Counted from the first letter of the stretch, positions 18,001 through 26,489 are shown. The stretch is 64,000 nucleotides of DNA from Sphingomonadales bacterium (GCA_017309275.1 JAFKLT010000032.1:62001-126000), one strand, 5' to 3'. The notes: generated by a model not told the origin, from the sequence alone. Program-made: numbers and translations.

Positions 18001-18211
18001 CGGTCAGCTGCTGTTCGAGCACCTGCGTGACGCTGTTCTCGATCGTCTCGGCCGATGCGCCGGGATAGGAGGCGCGGATGTTGACCTGCGCCGGCGCGAT
18101 GTCCGGATATTGCTCGACCGGCAGGGCGCGTAGCGCGCCGATGCCGGCAAGCATGACGACGATCGCCAGCACCCAGGCGAAGATCGGCCGGTCGATGAAG
18201 ATACGCGACAT
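15020..18211 (-). CDS. RND efflux pump inner-membrane permease (AcrB/MexB, HAE1 family)
   Basis: 1063 aa, normal AcrB length. It starts MSRIFIDRPIFAWVLAIVVM and keeps the HAE1 porter signature NIRASYPGASAETIENSV. The transmembrane proton-relay motif GLLVDDAIVVVENVERL carries the paired Asp residues, and the second half repeats the architecture (GLAAKNAILMIEFAEQ). Twelve transmembrane helices and two large periplasmic loops are evident. It works with the upstream adaptor and downstream channel as a proton-driven tripartite exporter of hydrophobic or amphiphilic compounds. Confidence 0.95.
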   Translation of the reverse strand: MSRIFIDRPIFAWVLAIVVMLAGIGALRALPVEQYPDIAPAQVNIRASYPGASAETIENSVTQVLEQQLTGIDGLLYFSSQSSSRGQANITAIFAKGTDPDIAQVQVQNKIQSALSRLPQQVQQQGIRVTKSNSDTLLLVGVYDSTDTRSNQDVSDYMASNIQDPLSRVEGVGDINIFGAPHAMRIWLNPQRLAAVALMPSDVINAISAQNSEVAAGEVGGLPAPQGQMLNATVTAQSRMQTPEEFENIVLKTLPDGSTVRIKDVARVEIGAESYAAISRINGHPGAGMSISLSPGSDALETADRVKARMEELAADFPDGLTYSYANDATAFIKLSVSEVQKSLFEAILLVILVMFVFLQSWRAVLIPAIAVPVVLLGTFAVFYMLGFSINTLTLFGLTLAIGLLVDDAIVVVENVERLMEENPGMSPRDATIQSMKELQVALIAIALVLSAVFLPMAFFGGSTGVIYRQFSVTIVSAMALSVLVALILSPALTSTLLKPKAHGEAAERPHRFPRAHAMMKRAQDGFNGWFDRTVNRYVGSVTKVVDRKWRFLGIYALLLVLLAFLFLRLPSGFLPNEDQGRVQVQFRLPAGATQARTLEVRDQIEKYLLTQEKANVQALFLVAGGGPGASGQNTGQGFINLVHWDDRKGTENTADAIADRTRKALSGLRDAQIFALVPGAVRGLGDASGFTMEFQNRSGMSRAEFSAARDQLIAAANANPKLTAVRLSDLPDVSTLKIDIDTQRLTAYGLSNSDVNNTLATAWGGRYVNDFIDKGRVKRVYVQGDAEYRAKPEDLGQWYVRSSDGEMSPFSAFSKIGWSTTPSSTSRFQGVAAFEISGQPAPGTSSGEAMDEMERMAAEIPGTSVAWAGSSYQERLSSGQAPLLYALSLLVVFLCLAALYESWSIPLAVLLVIPLGLVGAIFAVTLRGLENDVYLQIGLLTTMGLAAKNAILMIEFAEQEERKGKRVIEAAVEAARIRLRPILMTSFAFIFGVLPLAIASGAGANSRVAIGTSVIGGMLTAALLAIFFIPLFFVLVRRGVRDGLAALRRRFGKQRPDAEATT

Positions 18212-18217
18212 GGGGGA

Positions 18218-19411
18218 CTAGTTTCCTTTCGCCGCTGCGCCCTTGTTGGCTGCAGTGCCGGCGGGTGCCCCCAACCGCTGCGGACTGCTCGCCGGGACCG
18301 GCTTGATCGATGCCCCCTGCTTCAGGTTGCCGACCCCCTGCGTGATGACCTTGTCCCCGGGCTTCAGTCCTTCGGATACGACCCAGTTCGATCCGACGGT
18401 CCGGTCGGCCACGACCTTTCGCCGTGCGGCCTTGTTATCCTTGCCGACCAGATAGACGAAAGCCGATCCGTCGAAGTCGCGCTGCACCGCCGTTTGCGGG
18501 ACCAGCATCGCGGTCGGATTGACCGCCTGGTCGAACAAGGCGGTCACGAACATGCCGGGAAGCAACAGGCCCTGCGGATTGGGGAAGCGCGCGCGCAGCG
18601 TGACGGTCCCCGTCGCCTCGCTGACCGTCACTTCGGAAAATTGGACCGAGCCGACGAAGCCATAATCGCTGCCATCTTCCAGCTTCAACCGTACCGATGT
18701 CCCGCCCGGCGTGACGCCGCCGCTGGCCAGTGCCTGGCGCAGCCGCGTCAGGTCGGCGCTCGACTGCTGCATATCGACATAGATGGGATCGGTCTGCTGA
18801 ATCACCGCCAGCGGGGTTGTCTGGCTGGCGCTGACCAGTCCGCCTGGCGTGACGAGCGAGCGGCCGATGCGTCCGCTGATCGGTGCCGAAAGCGTCGTGT
18901 AGCGCAGGTTGATTCGTGCTGTTTCCAGCGCCGCGGAGCTTTGCGCAACCGCTGCGCGCGCACTGCGTGCTTGTGCGAGCGCATCGCTGTAATCCTGTTG
19001 CGACACCGCCTGAATCTTGGCGAGGGGTTCGAAGCGCCTGGCTTTTTCCTCGGCCGCCTGCGCACTCGCGCGGGCGCTCGCCAGATTGGCGGCCGCCTGG
19101 TCGACCGCTGCCTGATAGAGGCTCGCGTCGATCTGATAGAGCGGCTGTCCGGCGCGGACGAAACCGCCCTCGGTGAACAGGCGTCGGCGGATGATGCCGT
19201 TGACCTGCGGGCGCACCTCGCTCGTCTCGAACGCCACGGTTCGCCCGCCGAGCGAGGTGGTGAGCGGGACCGGCTCGATCTTCACCACGACATAGCCGAC
19301 CTGGGGCGTACGATTGCCGCGACCATCCTCTTCCTTGCCCGAACAGGCGCCGAGCGAGAACGTCGTGATGCACAGAGCTCCTAGAAGGAACAGCGGCTTG
19401 GTCTTCATCAT
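18218..19411 (-). CDS. RND efflux periplasmic adaptor (membrane-fusion protein)
   Basis: 397 aa, AcrA/MexA-like lipoprotein. Two adjacent ATGs begin MMKTKPLFLLGALCITTF, with the lipobox Cys at residue 23 (LGACSG). The lipoyl/hairpin region (EVRPQVNGIIRRRLFTEGGFVRAGQPLYQID cited as VRPQVNGIIRRRLFTEG), the coiled coil and the beta-barrel (TTLSAPISGRIGRSLVTPGG) are in the correct order. The frame is open ~77 codons further upstream but without signal features, so it was trimmed. First gene of the operon, six bases before the pump. No TetR or MarR regulator gene is adjacent. Confidence 0.93.
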   Translation of the reverse strand: MMKTKPLFLLGALCITTFSLGACSGKEEDGRGNRTPQVGYVVVKIEPVPLTTSLGGRTVAFETSEVRPQVNGIIRRRLFTEGGFVRAGQPLYQIDASLYQAAVDQAAANLASARASAQAAEEKARRFEPLAKIQAVSQQDYSDALAQARSARAAVAQSSAALETARINLRYTTLSAPISGRIGRSLVTPGGLVSASQTTPLAVIQQTDPIYVDMQQSSADLTRLRQALASGGVTPGGTSVRLKLEDGSDYGFVGSVQFSEVTVSEATGTVTLRARFPNPQGLLLPGMFVTALFDQAVNPTAMLVPQTAVQRDFDGSAFVYLVGKDNKAARRKVVADRTVGSNWVVSEGLKPGDKVITQGVGNLKQGASIKPVPASSPQRLGAPAGTAANKGAAAKGN

Positions 19412-19469
19412 TCGAAAAATCCGTCTCGGGTTATGCCGGGCGGCCGGAGAGTTGGCGCTATTCAACCTA

Positions 19470-19487
19470 TTGCAATGCACCATGCAA
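19470..19487. promoter_or_regulatory. Candidate operator/promoter element of the efflux operon
   Basis: TTGCA (19470-19474) and TGCAA (19483-19487) form a short inverted repeat ~60-75 bases upstream of the adaptor start. Read on the minus strand it supplies TTGCAT/TTGCAA -35-like elements. A TetR-type operator for the pump is plausible, but no cognate regulator is encoded nearby, so this is weakly supported. Confidence 0.3.
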
Positions 19488-19559
19488 GCGGTTTCCGGCC
19501 TTTGCGACAAAGTGCGACACTTTTGGTCGCTGGTCCCGGCGCCCCAGCGCGACCAATAT

Positions 19560-19574
19560 TGACACCGGTTACCA
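19560..19574 (+). promoter_or_regulatory. LacI-type operator upstream of kduI
   Basis: TGACACCGGTTACCA lies ~60 bases before the kduI ATG and includes a consensus -35 hexamer TTGACA (19559-19564). It is the first of four copies of the same motif in this locus (others at 26548, 26684 and 32461). The LacI-family regulator at 31281-32333 is the natural candidate ligand-responsive repressor. Motif sharing is seen directly; the assignment of the regulator is an inference. Confidence 0.75.
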
Positions 19575-19631
19575 TTGACGGTAGCGAAGAGCCAACACCA
19601 AAGAATTTTCGAGTCAGTGAGGATGCCCCCG

Positions 19632-20468
19632 ATGTTTGCCAAGACCTATCATGCCACGCACCCCGATATGATGGAGAGCGTCGATAACGGGGCGCTGCGC
19701 GACCGCTATCTTGTCGAAGGAATGTTCGAAGACGGCAAGGTGAACCTCAATTATTCGCACAACGAACGCTTTGTCATCGGCGGTGCGGTTCCGAAAGGCG
19801 GACCGCTGAAGCTTCCCGACCAGACCGAACCCGCTTCGGCGGCGGGGCACCCCTTCCTCGAACGGCGCGAGATGGCGGCGGTGAATATCGGCGGCGCGGG
19901 CGCCATCACGGTCGACGGCCAGCGCTTCGAAATGAAGAACAAGGAATGTCTATACATTTCCATGGGGTCGAAGGACGTGGTTTTCGAAGGCGACGGCGCG
20001 CGCTTCTACCTCGCGTCGCTCCCGGCGCATAAGGTCTGCCCGATCAAGCATATCACGCTCGACCAGGCAAACCCGCTCGCGCGCGGCGACCTTGCCAATT
20101 CGAACCAGCGGACGATCTATCAGCTCGTCATCCCGGGCGTATGCGAAAGTGCGCAACTGCTTCTCGGCCTTACCGTGCTGGAGGAGGGCAGCGTGTGGAA
20201 CACGATGCCGCCGCACCTCCACGACCGACGCAGCGAAATCTATCTCTACTTCGACCTGCCCGAAGAGAATGATCGCATCTTCCATTATATGGGCGAGCCC
20301 GACAGCATGCGGCACATCGTGATCGCGAACGAGGAAGCGGTGATCAGCCCGCCCTGGTCGATCCACATGGGGTCGGGCACGAAGAAATATGCCTTCATCT
20401 GGGCGATGGGCGGCGAGAATCTGGACTATACCGACATGAACGTCCTCGACATCTGCCAGCTCAAATAA
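19632..20468 (+). CDS. kduI: 4-deoxy-L-threo-5-hexosulose-uronate ketol-isomerase (KduI)
   Basis: 278 aa from ATG 19632 ([16 protein letters not shown]), exactly the length of well-known KduI proteins. GTGAGG upstream is well spaced for this start, whereas upstream in-frame ATGs are not. It converts the linear unsaturated-uronate product (DKI) to 3-deoxy-D-glycero-2,5-hexodiulosonate in pectin breakdown. The bicupin keeps the zinc ligands His195, His197, Glu202 ([15 protein letters not shown]) and His245 (PPWSIHMG). First gene of kduI-kduD-kdgK-esterase, preceded by the TGACACCGG operator. Confidence 0.96.
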   Translation: MFAKTYHATHPDMMESVDNGALRDRYLVEGMFEDGKVNLNYSHNERFVIGGAVPKGGPLKLPDQTEPASAAGHPFLERREMAAVNIGGAGAITVDGQRFEMKNKECLYISMGSKDVVFEGDGARFYLASLPAHKVCPIKHITLDQANPLARGDLANSNQRTIYQLVIPGVCESAQLLLGLTVLEEGSVWNTMPPHLHDRRSEIYLYFDLPEENDRIFHYMGEPDSMRHIVIANEEAVISPPWSIHMGSGTKKYAFIWAMGGENLDYTDMNVLDICQLK

Positions 20469-21223
20469 TGGCCGGTCTCTTCGATCTTTCGGGCAAGGTC
20501 GCGCTCGTCACCGGTGCCAATACCGGCATCGGGCAGGGGATCGCGCTCGCGCTTGCCGAAGCGGGCGCTGACATCGCGGCTGCCGGCCGCTCTCCTGCGA
20601 CCGAGACGGTCGACAAGGTGCGTGCGCTGGGCCGCAAGGCCGACAATTTCAGCGCCGACCTGTCGGCCGTTGCCGCGGTTCAACCGCTCGTTGATGCGGT
20701 GCTCGGCGAATTCGGGCGCATCGACATTCTCGTCAACAATGCCGGGATCATTCGCCGCGCCGACGCGGTCGACTTCACCGAAGAGGATTGGGACGCGGTG
20801 ATGGACACCAATCTCAAGACGCTCTTCTTTCTCTGCCAGGCTGTTGGCAAGCATATGATCGCGCGCGGGTCGGGCAAGATCATCAACATCGCCTCGATGC
20901 TGACCTTTCAGGGCGGCATTCGCGTGCCGAGCTACACCGCGTCGAAATCGGGCGTCGGCGGTCTGACCAAGCTGCTCGCCAACGAATGGGCGGCGAAGGG
21001 GGTTCAGGTAAACGCGATCGCACCCGGCTATATCGCGACGAACAATACCGCTGCGTTGCAGTCGGACGAGACGCGCAATCGCCAGATCATGGAGCGTATC
21101 CCCGCCGGCCGGTGGGGTGACCCCGCCGATATCGGCGGCGCCGCAGTGTTCCTGGCTTCCGGCGCGTCGAACTATGTCCAGGGCCATATCCTTGCCGTCG
21201 ACGGCGGCTGGCTCGCGCGCTAG
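20468..21223 (+). CDS. kduD: 2-dehydro-3-deoxy-D-gluconate 5-dehydrogenase (KduD)
   Basis: 251 aa short-chain dehydrogenase that reduces 3-deoxy-2,5-hexodiulosonate to 2-keto-3-deoxygluconate (KDG). The cofactor motif TGANTGIG is at residues 15-22, NNAG at 90-93, and the catalytic Ser143, Tyr156 and Lys160 (SYTASKSG) are all present. The sequence GVGGLTKLLANEWAAKGVQVNAIAPGYIATNNT is the KduD type of SDR (cited by NAIAPGYIATNNT). The start overlaps the kduI stop as TAATG, so expression is coupled. Confidence 0.94.
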   Translation: MAGLFDLSGKVALVTGANTGIGQGIALALAEAGADIAAAGRSPATETVDKVRALGRKADNFSADLSAVAAVQPLVDAVLGEFGRIDILVNNAGIIRRADAVDFTEEDWDAVMDTNLKTLFFLCQAVGKHMIARGSGKIINIASMLTFQGGIRVPSYTASKSGVGGLTKLLANEWAAKGVQVNAIAPGYIATNNTAALQSDETRNRQIMERIPAGRWGDPADIGGAAVFLASGASNYVQGHILAVDGGWLAR

Positions 21224-21232
21224 CATCGCGCC

Positions 21233-22243
21233 ATGTCCGGCCGCCTCGTCTTCTTCGGCGAACTGCTGATCCGCCTGACCGCACCGGGCAATGAATTGCT
21301 CATGCAGTCGCCGTCGCTGTCGGTCCATGTCGGCGGGGCCGAGGCGAATGTCGCGATCGGGCTCGCACATCTGGGCCATGACTGCGCGATGGTCAGCAAG
21401 ATAGCTTCGAATGCACTGGGTCGCGGTGCAGTGGCGGCGGTGCGCGGCGCAAATGTCGATTGCACCGCCGTCACACATCATCCCGGTCGCATGGGGCTTT
21501 ATTTCCTCAGCGTGGGTGCGGGCCTGCGCGCTTCGGAGATCGTCTATGATCGCGCGGGGTCAAGCTTCGCGGCGACCGGGCCCGAAGAATATGATTTCGA
21601 CCGGCTGCTGAAAGGCGCTGGTCTGTTGCACCTGTCGGGAATCACCCCCGCGCTCGGGCCGCGCTCGGCCGAAGCGGCGCTGGCCGCTGCCCGCGCGGCG
21701 AAGCGGCTTGGCGTCCCCGTCAGCTTTGACGGCAATTATCGTGCGATGCTGTGGGAGGCGTGGGATAGCGACCCGCGCGCGATCCTGTCCGAGCTGATCG
21801 GGACGGCTGATATTCTCTTCGGCAACCATCGCGACCTGTCGCTGGTGCTCGGCCGCGAGTTCAGCGGCGAGGGCGGGGACCGTCGGCGCGAGGCAGCCGA
21901 GGCGGGCTTTGCTGCCTTCCCGAACCTTAAGCTGATTGCGTCGACTGCCCGGCACACCGTCACGGCCGATCATCACCGCATCGCGGCGCGCGTCGACCTT
22001 CGAGGCAGCAGCCATCAGACGGCCGAGGTCGACGTCACGGGGATCGTCGATCGCATCGGAGCGGGCGATGCTTTTGCCGCGGGGGTGCTGCACGGATATC
22101 TGTCGGCCGGCGACGCACGGGCGATGGCGGAAACCGGATTGGCGCTCACCTGCCTCAAACATTCGCTTCCGGGCGACGCGAGCCGATTCGGGCAGGCCGA
22201 TATCGACGCCTTCCACGGCGGCGGGCTCGATGTCCGGCGCTGA
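21233..22243 (+). CDS. kdgK: 2-keto-3-deoxygluconate kinase (PfkB family)
   Basis: 336 aa. It phosphorylates KDG to KDPG, the entry to the Entner-Doudoroff aldolase step. PfkB motifs are visible: the GG dipeptide in VHVGGAEANVAIGLAHLG (residues 32-49), the FDGNYRAMLW region and the ATP/catalytic motif RIGAGDAFAAGVLHG with the base Asp279. It is nine bases after kduD and overlaps the next gene by 14 bases. The aldolase gene (kdgA/eda) is not in the window and must be elsewhere. Confidence 0.93.
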   Translation: MSGRLVFFGELLIRLTAPGNELLMQSPSLSVHVGGAEANVAIGLAHLGHDCAMVSKIASNALGRGAVAAVRGANVDCTAVTHHPGRMGLYFLSVGAGLRASEIVYDRAGSSFAATGPEEYDFDRLLKGAGLLHLSGITPALGPRSAEAALAAARAAKRLGVPVSFDGNYRAMLWEAWDSDPRAILSELIGTADILFGNHRDLSLVLGREFSGEGGDRRREAAEAGFAAFPNLKLIASTARHTVTADHHRIAARVDLRGSSHQTAEVDVTGIVDRIGAGDAFAAGVLHGYLSAGDARAMAETGLALTCLKHSLPGDASRFGQADIDAFHGGGLDVRR

Positions 22244-23744
22244 GAGGTTCGATCGCCGAGCCTTTCTGGCCGGCGGCATCGCGCTGGCAGCCACGGCAAA
22301 TGTACGGGCTGAGGAAGAATATGTCGCGACACGCCGGATCGCGGCGGCCGATGGCCCGTACGACCGCCGATCCTGGCATGACGCGCTGCCCGGCGCCATT
22401 TGCTTTGCCGGTATCCGATACGCTCGGGCCGATCGCTTCCGCGCACCGGCGCCGATATTGCGCGCCGAACAGGTGGCGGGTGGAGCTTTCGGCCCCGCTT
22501 GCCCGCAGGTCGGCGATCGCTACCGCCCGCAATCGGAGGATTGCCTCTTCCTGAACGTCTGGACGCCTGCGTCCACGGGCAAGGCGAAGCGGCCGGTGAT
22601 GGTCTATTTCCACGGCGGCGCCTATTCGACCGGAAGCGTCAGCGATCCGATCAACGACGGCGCGAAACTTGCGGCGCGCGGCGACGTCGTGGTGGTGACG
22701 GTCAACCACCGCCTCAACGCGCTCGGCTATCTGTATCTCGCACGGCTCGACCCCCGCTTTCCCGACAGCGGCAATGCCGGGCAGCTCGACCTGATCGCCG
22801 CGCTTCAGTGGGTTCGGCGCAACATTGCGGCCTTTGGCGGCGATCCCGGCAATGTCACGGTGTTCGGTCAGTCGGGTGGCGGCGCAAAGATCGCGACATT
22901 GATGGCGATGCCCGAGGCCAGGGGCCTGTTCCACAAGGCGATCACGATGAGCGGGCAGCAGGTCACGGCTTCCGGCCCGCTCAATGCGACACGGCGAGCC
23001 GAGGCTTTTCTGGCAAAGCTCGGCGCCGGTAACGATCCCGCGACCGTGCCGGTCGAGCAACTGGTGGCGGCCCTGTCGGCGACCGATCCGATTCTGGGTG
23101 GCTCGGTCTATATGGGGCCGGTACTCGACATGACGCATTTGACGCGCCACCCCTTTTGGCCCGACGCTGCGCCGCAGTCGCTCGGCATCCCGATGATGCT
23201 CGGCAATGTCGTGATGGAAACGCGCGCTTTCTATGCGCCCGACGGCAAGCAGCTTGCGGGATTGAACTTCGACAATCTCGCTGCCCGCATCGCCCCGGAG
23301 ATGCGGATCGATATCGAGCCGTCATGGGTGGTTGGCCAGTTTCGGGCGCGTTATCCGAAGGCCGATCCGCCTGAGCTGTTCCACCGCATCGTCACCTCGG
23401 CGCGCAGTTGGCGCGGACAGGTCGAGGAGGCCGAGGCCCGCGCCCGCGCGGGGCATCCTGCTTTCGTCTATCAGCTTGATTTCGAGGCCGCGAAACATGC
23501 CGACGACATCGGCCTCAGCTTCGGAACGATTCCCCAACCGACCCCGGCGCAGCAGGCGATGAGCGACCGTGTGATGGACGCCTTCGTCCGCTTCGCGCGC
23601 ACCGGCGATCCTGGCTGGCCGGCCTATGATCTTGCCACGCGGCGGACGATGATCTTCGATACGGCAAGCCGCGTCGAGCAGGATCCGCGCAAATGGGAAC
23701 GCGAATTGTTCGCGCGGGTCCCGTATGTCCAGCCGGGGAGCTAG
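22230..23744 (+). CDS. Secreted type-B carboxylesterase with Tat-like signal
   Basis: 504 aa from ATG 22230; a longer open frame inside kdgK is a shadow. The N-terminus FDRRAFLAGGIALAATANVRA is a twin-arginine signal. Type-B carboxylesterase motifs follow: SEDCLFLNVW (residues 102-111), the oxyanion HGG (128-130) and the nucleophile Ser215 in GQSGGG. As the last gene of the kduI operon it probably removes acyl groups (acetyl, feruloyl or methyl esters) from pectin fragments in the periplasm. The exact ester is unknown. Its stop codon shares CTAG with the converging hydrolase gene. Confidence 0.85.
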   Translation: MSGAERFDRRAFLAGGIALAATANVRAEEEYVATRRIAAADGPYDRRSWHDALPGAICFAGIRYARADRFRAPAPILRAEQVAGGAFGPACPQVGDRYRPQSEDCLFLNVWTPASTGKAKRPVMVYFHGGAYSTGSVSDPINDGAKLAARGDVVVVTVNHRLNALGYLYLARLDPRFPDSGNAGQLDLIAALQWVRRNIAAFGGDPGNVTVFGQSGGGAKIATLMAMPEARGLFHKAITMSGQQVTASGPLNATRRAEAFLAKLGAGNDPATVPVEQLVAALSATDPILGGSVYMGPVLDMTHLTRHPFWPDAAPQSLGIPMMLGNVVMETRAFYAPDGKQLAGLNFDNLAARIAPEMRIDIEPSWVVGQFRARYPKADPPELFHRIVTSARSWRGQVEEAEARARAGHPAFVYQLDFEAAKHADDIGLSFGTIPQPTPAQQAMSDRVMDAFVRFARTGDPGWPAYDLATRRTMIFDTASRVEQDPRKWERELFARVPYVQPGS

Positions 23745-24706
23745 ACGATCGCCCTGGCCTTCAGCCAGTTCCACAGCAGATCGGGCCAGATCGCGACGGG
23801 CAGCCCCGCAGTCTTCAGCAGGCCGAAGCCATGCTCTCCCTCGGCAAAATAATGCGCCTCGCAGGATATGCCGACGCTGCGTGCCGCCTCTTGCAGACGC
23901 AGGCTGTTCTCGATCTTCACCACGCTGTCGTCTTCGGCATGAAGCAGCCATAGTGGAGGCATGTCGGGGCGGACCTGCCGCTCGGGCGAATGGAGCGTTT
24001 GCTGCGCCAGGTCGGGATCGGGACCGAGCAGCCGCTCACGGCTGACCGCATGGGCGATCGCAGGATCCATCGAAACGACGGGATAGATGGCGGCGAGGGC
24101 ATCGGGCCGCGCCGACAGCGTGTCGGCACTATCGACGGGGTCATAGACCTTTGCGTCGAAGCGCGTGAGCAGGCTCGTTGCAACTTGGCCGCCGGCTGAG
24201 AAGCCACCGAAAGCGACGCGGGCGGGGTCGATGCCGTCGATCGCCGCACGGTTTCGTACCAGCCGCATCGCACGCTGTGCATCGGCCAGCGGCACGTTCG
24301 ACCGATCGGCCCAGCCGTCGCCGGGCAAGCGATAGAAGAGGACATAGACGGTAACGCCCCGTTCCCTCAGCCAGCGTGCGAGTTCATAACCTTCCTTGTC
24401 GATCACGACATAACGGTAGCCGCCGCCGGGCGCGAGAATGACGGCCGCGCCATTGGGTCTGGCGGGGCGAAAGATGTCGAGCCGGGGGCGCGTGATCCCT
24501 TGCAGCATGCGATCGCTGGCGTTGGGATCGTCGCTGCGCTGGACGACCTGTTCGGCCAGGCCGGGCGGCGGCTTGATTTGGCCCTCGGGCCAGAGCGGGA
24601 TGCTGGCGTCGGGCGCGAACCCCGCGGGCCGCGTCCAGGTCGTCGCAGCCGCCGCGCTCGCAAGGGGCAGGGCCAGGCCCGCGGTCAACATCTCGCGGCG
24701 GCCCAT
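23741..24706 (-). CDS. Alpha/beta hydrolase, probable (pectin) acetylesterase
   Basis: 321 aa, secreted: GRREMLTAGLALPLASAAAA is a Tat/Sec-type signal. The BD-FAE/acetylxylan-esterase-like fold shows the oxyanion motif LAPGGGY (residues 91-97), the nucleophile GFSAG (Ser170), an Asp in LHAEDDSVV and a His in EGEHGFGL. Likely role: deacetylating pectin or other plant polysaccharide oligomers in the periplasm. Third gene of the pectate lyase-cupin-hydrolase operon. A GTG at 24712 overlapping the cupin stop is an alternative start. Confidence 0.82.
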   Translation of the reverse strand: MGRREMLTAGLALPLASAAAATTWTRPAGFAPDASIPLWPEGQIKPPPGLAEQVVQRSDDPNASDRMLQGITRPRLDIFRPARPNGAAVILAPGGGYRYVVIDKEGYELARWLRERGVTVYVLFYRLPGDGWADRSNVPLADAQRAMRLVRNRAAIDGIDPARVAFGGFSAGGQVATSLLTRFDAKVYDPVDSADTLSARPDALAAIYPVVSMDPAIAHAVSRERLLGPDPDLAQQTLHSPERQVRPDMPPLWLLHAEDDSVVKIENSLRLQEAARSVGISCEAHYFAEGEHGFGLLKTAGLPVAIWPDLLWNWLKARAIV

Positions 24707-24711
24707 CGTCA

Positions 24712-25110
24712 CTATTCGGCGGCCTTGTTGGGATAGGCGATGATCAGCACCAGCGGTTCGGCGCCGGTCTGGCGGATGCCGACGAGAGCGCCCTTGTACA
24801 GCCATGCGGCCGTACCGGCCTTCAGTTCCTTCTCGTCGCCGTCCGAATGGACGATGCCGGTGCCCGACAGGACATAATAGATTTCATCATGGTCGATCGG
24901 ATGCACGCCGATCGCCGCGCCGACGTGAAGCGCGCGCTTGCGGAATTCGAAGCTGCGCGGCGCCGGGACGCTGTCGCTGATCCGATATGCGGTCGACATA
25001 CCGATCGCCCCGTGCGGCGGCGCTTCTTCGCGCACCGTCGCCGCTTCGTCGATAACGACCATCGCAGGCGCTGCCGTGCCCGCGAGCAATATCGCGAACA
25101 GCGCGCTCAC
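24712..25110 (-). CDS. Small exported cupin protein
   Basis: 132 aa with a GTG start that overlaps the pectate lyase stop (GTGA). A short signal-like N-terminus (SALFAILLAGTAAPAMVV) is followed by one cupin barrel. Motif 1 is intact (HPIDHDEIYYVLSG, with two His and a Glu as metal ligands), while motif 2 lacks the usual His. KdgF, which opens unsaturated uronate rings, is a small cupin, but KdgF proteins are cytoplasmic. This could be a periplasmic counterpart or a sugar-binding accessory of the lyase. Function is otherwise unknown. Confidence 0.75.
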   Translation of the reverse strand: MSALFAILLAGTAAPAMVVIDEAATVREEAPPHGAIGMSTAYRISDSVPAPRSFEFRKRALHVGAAIGVHPIDHDEIYYVLSGTGIVHSDGDEKELKAGTAAWLYKGALVGIRQTGAEPLVLIIAYPNKAAE

Positions 25111-26489
25111 TTCACGCCACCGCGCGAATCGAGGTCGCGCGCCGACAGATGTTCCTGCGGCATCGGTGCGGTCTGTGCGGGATACAGGCCTGACTTCGGC
25201 TCCATCGTCGCGAGATTCCAGTCACTCTCGACGAAGGGCGCGCGTACCGGCGCGGCGACCTTGGGATAGGCGCTCACCTGCTTCTCGTCGTCGATCACCT
25301 GCCCGCGGCCTTCGGCTACGAAGAAGAGGATGCGGATTTCCTCGGCATCGCGCGCCCAGGGACGTGCGCCTGCGGTTGCGAGGACCGAGGTTTCGACGTC
25401 GCGTACCGGCAGGATGCGGTAACCGCCGACCGGAGCGAGCGGCGCCTTGGCGCGGATCAGCTTCGCCTGCGTTTCGCCATAGCGGCCGAATTCGGGCAGC
25501 GGATTGCCATGGCGATCGACCGCCAGATTGTCCTTGCCATAATATTCGAGGTCGCCGTCGCCGCCCAGCATCAGAAAGGGCAGGCCCTCGTCGGTGTCGT
25601 TGCCGCCGCGCATCACATTGCCGACCGCGGTGATCTGTCCGGTCACATAAGGATGGCCGACCCATTCGAGGTTCATCAGGTTATAATGCACCGCGCGATG
25701 CTTGGGATTGTAGATCAGATTGTTGATCATCAGCACCCTGGCGCCGCCCTTCACCAGCGGCGCGCGCTCGACATTATGCGCCCAGACGTTGCGATAGAAG
25801 ACAATGCCCGACGTATTGTCGTGGATGAGCGAGCCCTTGCTGTGCTCGCCCTTGGGGTGGCTGGCGTCGGCGAGCCCTTCAGCGGCGAGGTTGTTCGAGA
25901 AGGTGACGTTCTTGCTGGTCCCCTCGCGCCATTCGGCCGCGTTTGCACCGTTGAAGCGCGGGCCGGAGGCCGACATATTCTCGTCGATCGCCCACAAAAA
26001 GGTGCAATGGTCGACGATGACATTGTGCGCGGCGACGGTCGAAAATGCGTCGGCTTCCCACCCGCTGCGCTTCGGCTGGCCATCGACCCCGGTGTATACG
26101 CGCAGGTGGCGCATCACCACGTCGTGCGTCTTCACGTCGATGCCGGTGCGGATCAGCGTGATGCCCGGTCCGGGCGCGGTCTGGCCTGCGATGGTGAGAT
26201 AGGGATGCTCGATCGTGATCGTCTCGCGCGCCATGTCGATCACGCCGCCGACCTCGAACACCACGATCCGCGGGCCGGTCGCCTCGACCGCGGCCTTGAA
26301 CGACCCCGGTCCGTCGGGGGCCAAAGTCGTCACACGGATGACCCTGCCGCCGCGCCCGCCCGGCGTATCCGCCGCCGGGCCGACCGCACCGGGAAAGGCT
26401 GGGACGGTGGTCGAATCGGCCGCCATCAGCGCGCCCGGGTTAAGTGCCGGCGCAAGCAAAAGTGCCGCGAACCACAGCTTTTTCAGCAT
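25107..26489 (-). CDS. Secreted pectate lyase (polysaccharide lyase family 1-like)
   Basis: 460 aa with signal peptide MLKKLWFAALLLAPALN and ribosome site AGGAGAG. It cleaves polygalacturonate by beta-elimination. Recognisable blocks are TPGGRGGRVIRVTTL (residues 42-56), LTIAGQTAPGPGITL, the parallel-helix segment VVMRHLRVYTG and the calcium/active-site region VDHCTFLWAIDENMSASG (159-176). These match PL1 enzymes of the DHCSxSWxxDE type found in sphingomonad and Bacteroidetes PULs. First gene of a three-gene operon, divergent from the TonB receptor, with two operators between them. The N-terminal extension of the open frame was trimmed. Confidence 0.88.
   Translation of the reverse strand: MLKKLWFAALLLAPALNPGALMAADSTTVPAFPGAVGPAADTPGGRGGRVIRVTTLAPDGPGSFKAAVEATGPRIVVFEVGGVIDMARETITIEHPYLTIAGQTAPGPGITLIRTGIDVKTHDVVMRHLRVYTGVDGQPKRSGWEADAFSTVAAHNVIVDHCTFLWAIDENMSASGPRFNGANAAEWREGTSKNVTFSNNLAAEGLADASHPKGEHSKGSLIHDNTSGIVFYRNVWAHNVERAPLVKGGARVLMINNLIYNPKHRAVHYNLMNLEWVGHPYVTGQITAVGNVMRGGNDTDEGLPFLMLGGDGDLEYYGKDNLAVDRHGNPLPEFGRYGETQAKLIRAKAPLAPVGGYRILPVRDVETSVLATAGARPWARDAEEIRILFFVAEGRGQVIDDEKQVSAYPKVAAPVRAPFVESDWNLATMEPKSGLYPAQTAPMPQEHLSARDLDSRGGVK

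Noticed and set aside
20511-20522. CACCGGTGCC inside kduD as a fifth LacI operator
   Set aside because: It encodes the conserved SDR motif VTGAN, lacks the GACA...TGTC symmetry and lies within the gene.
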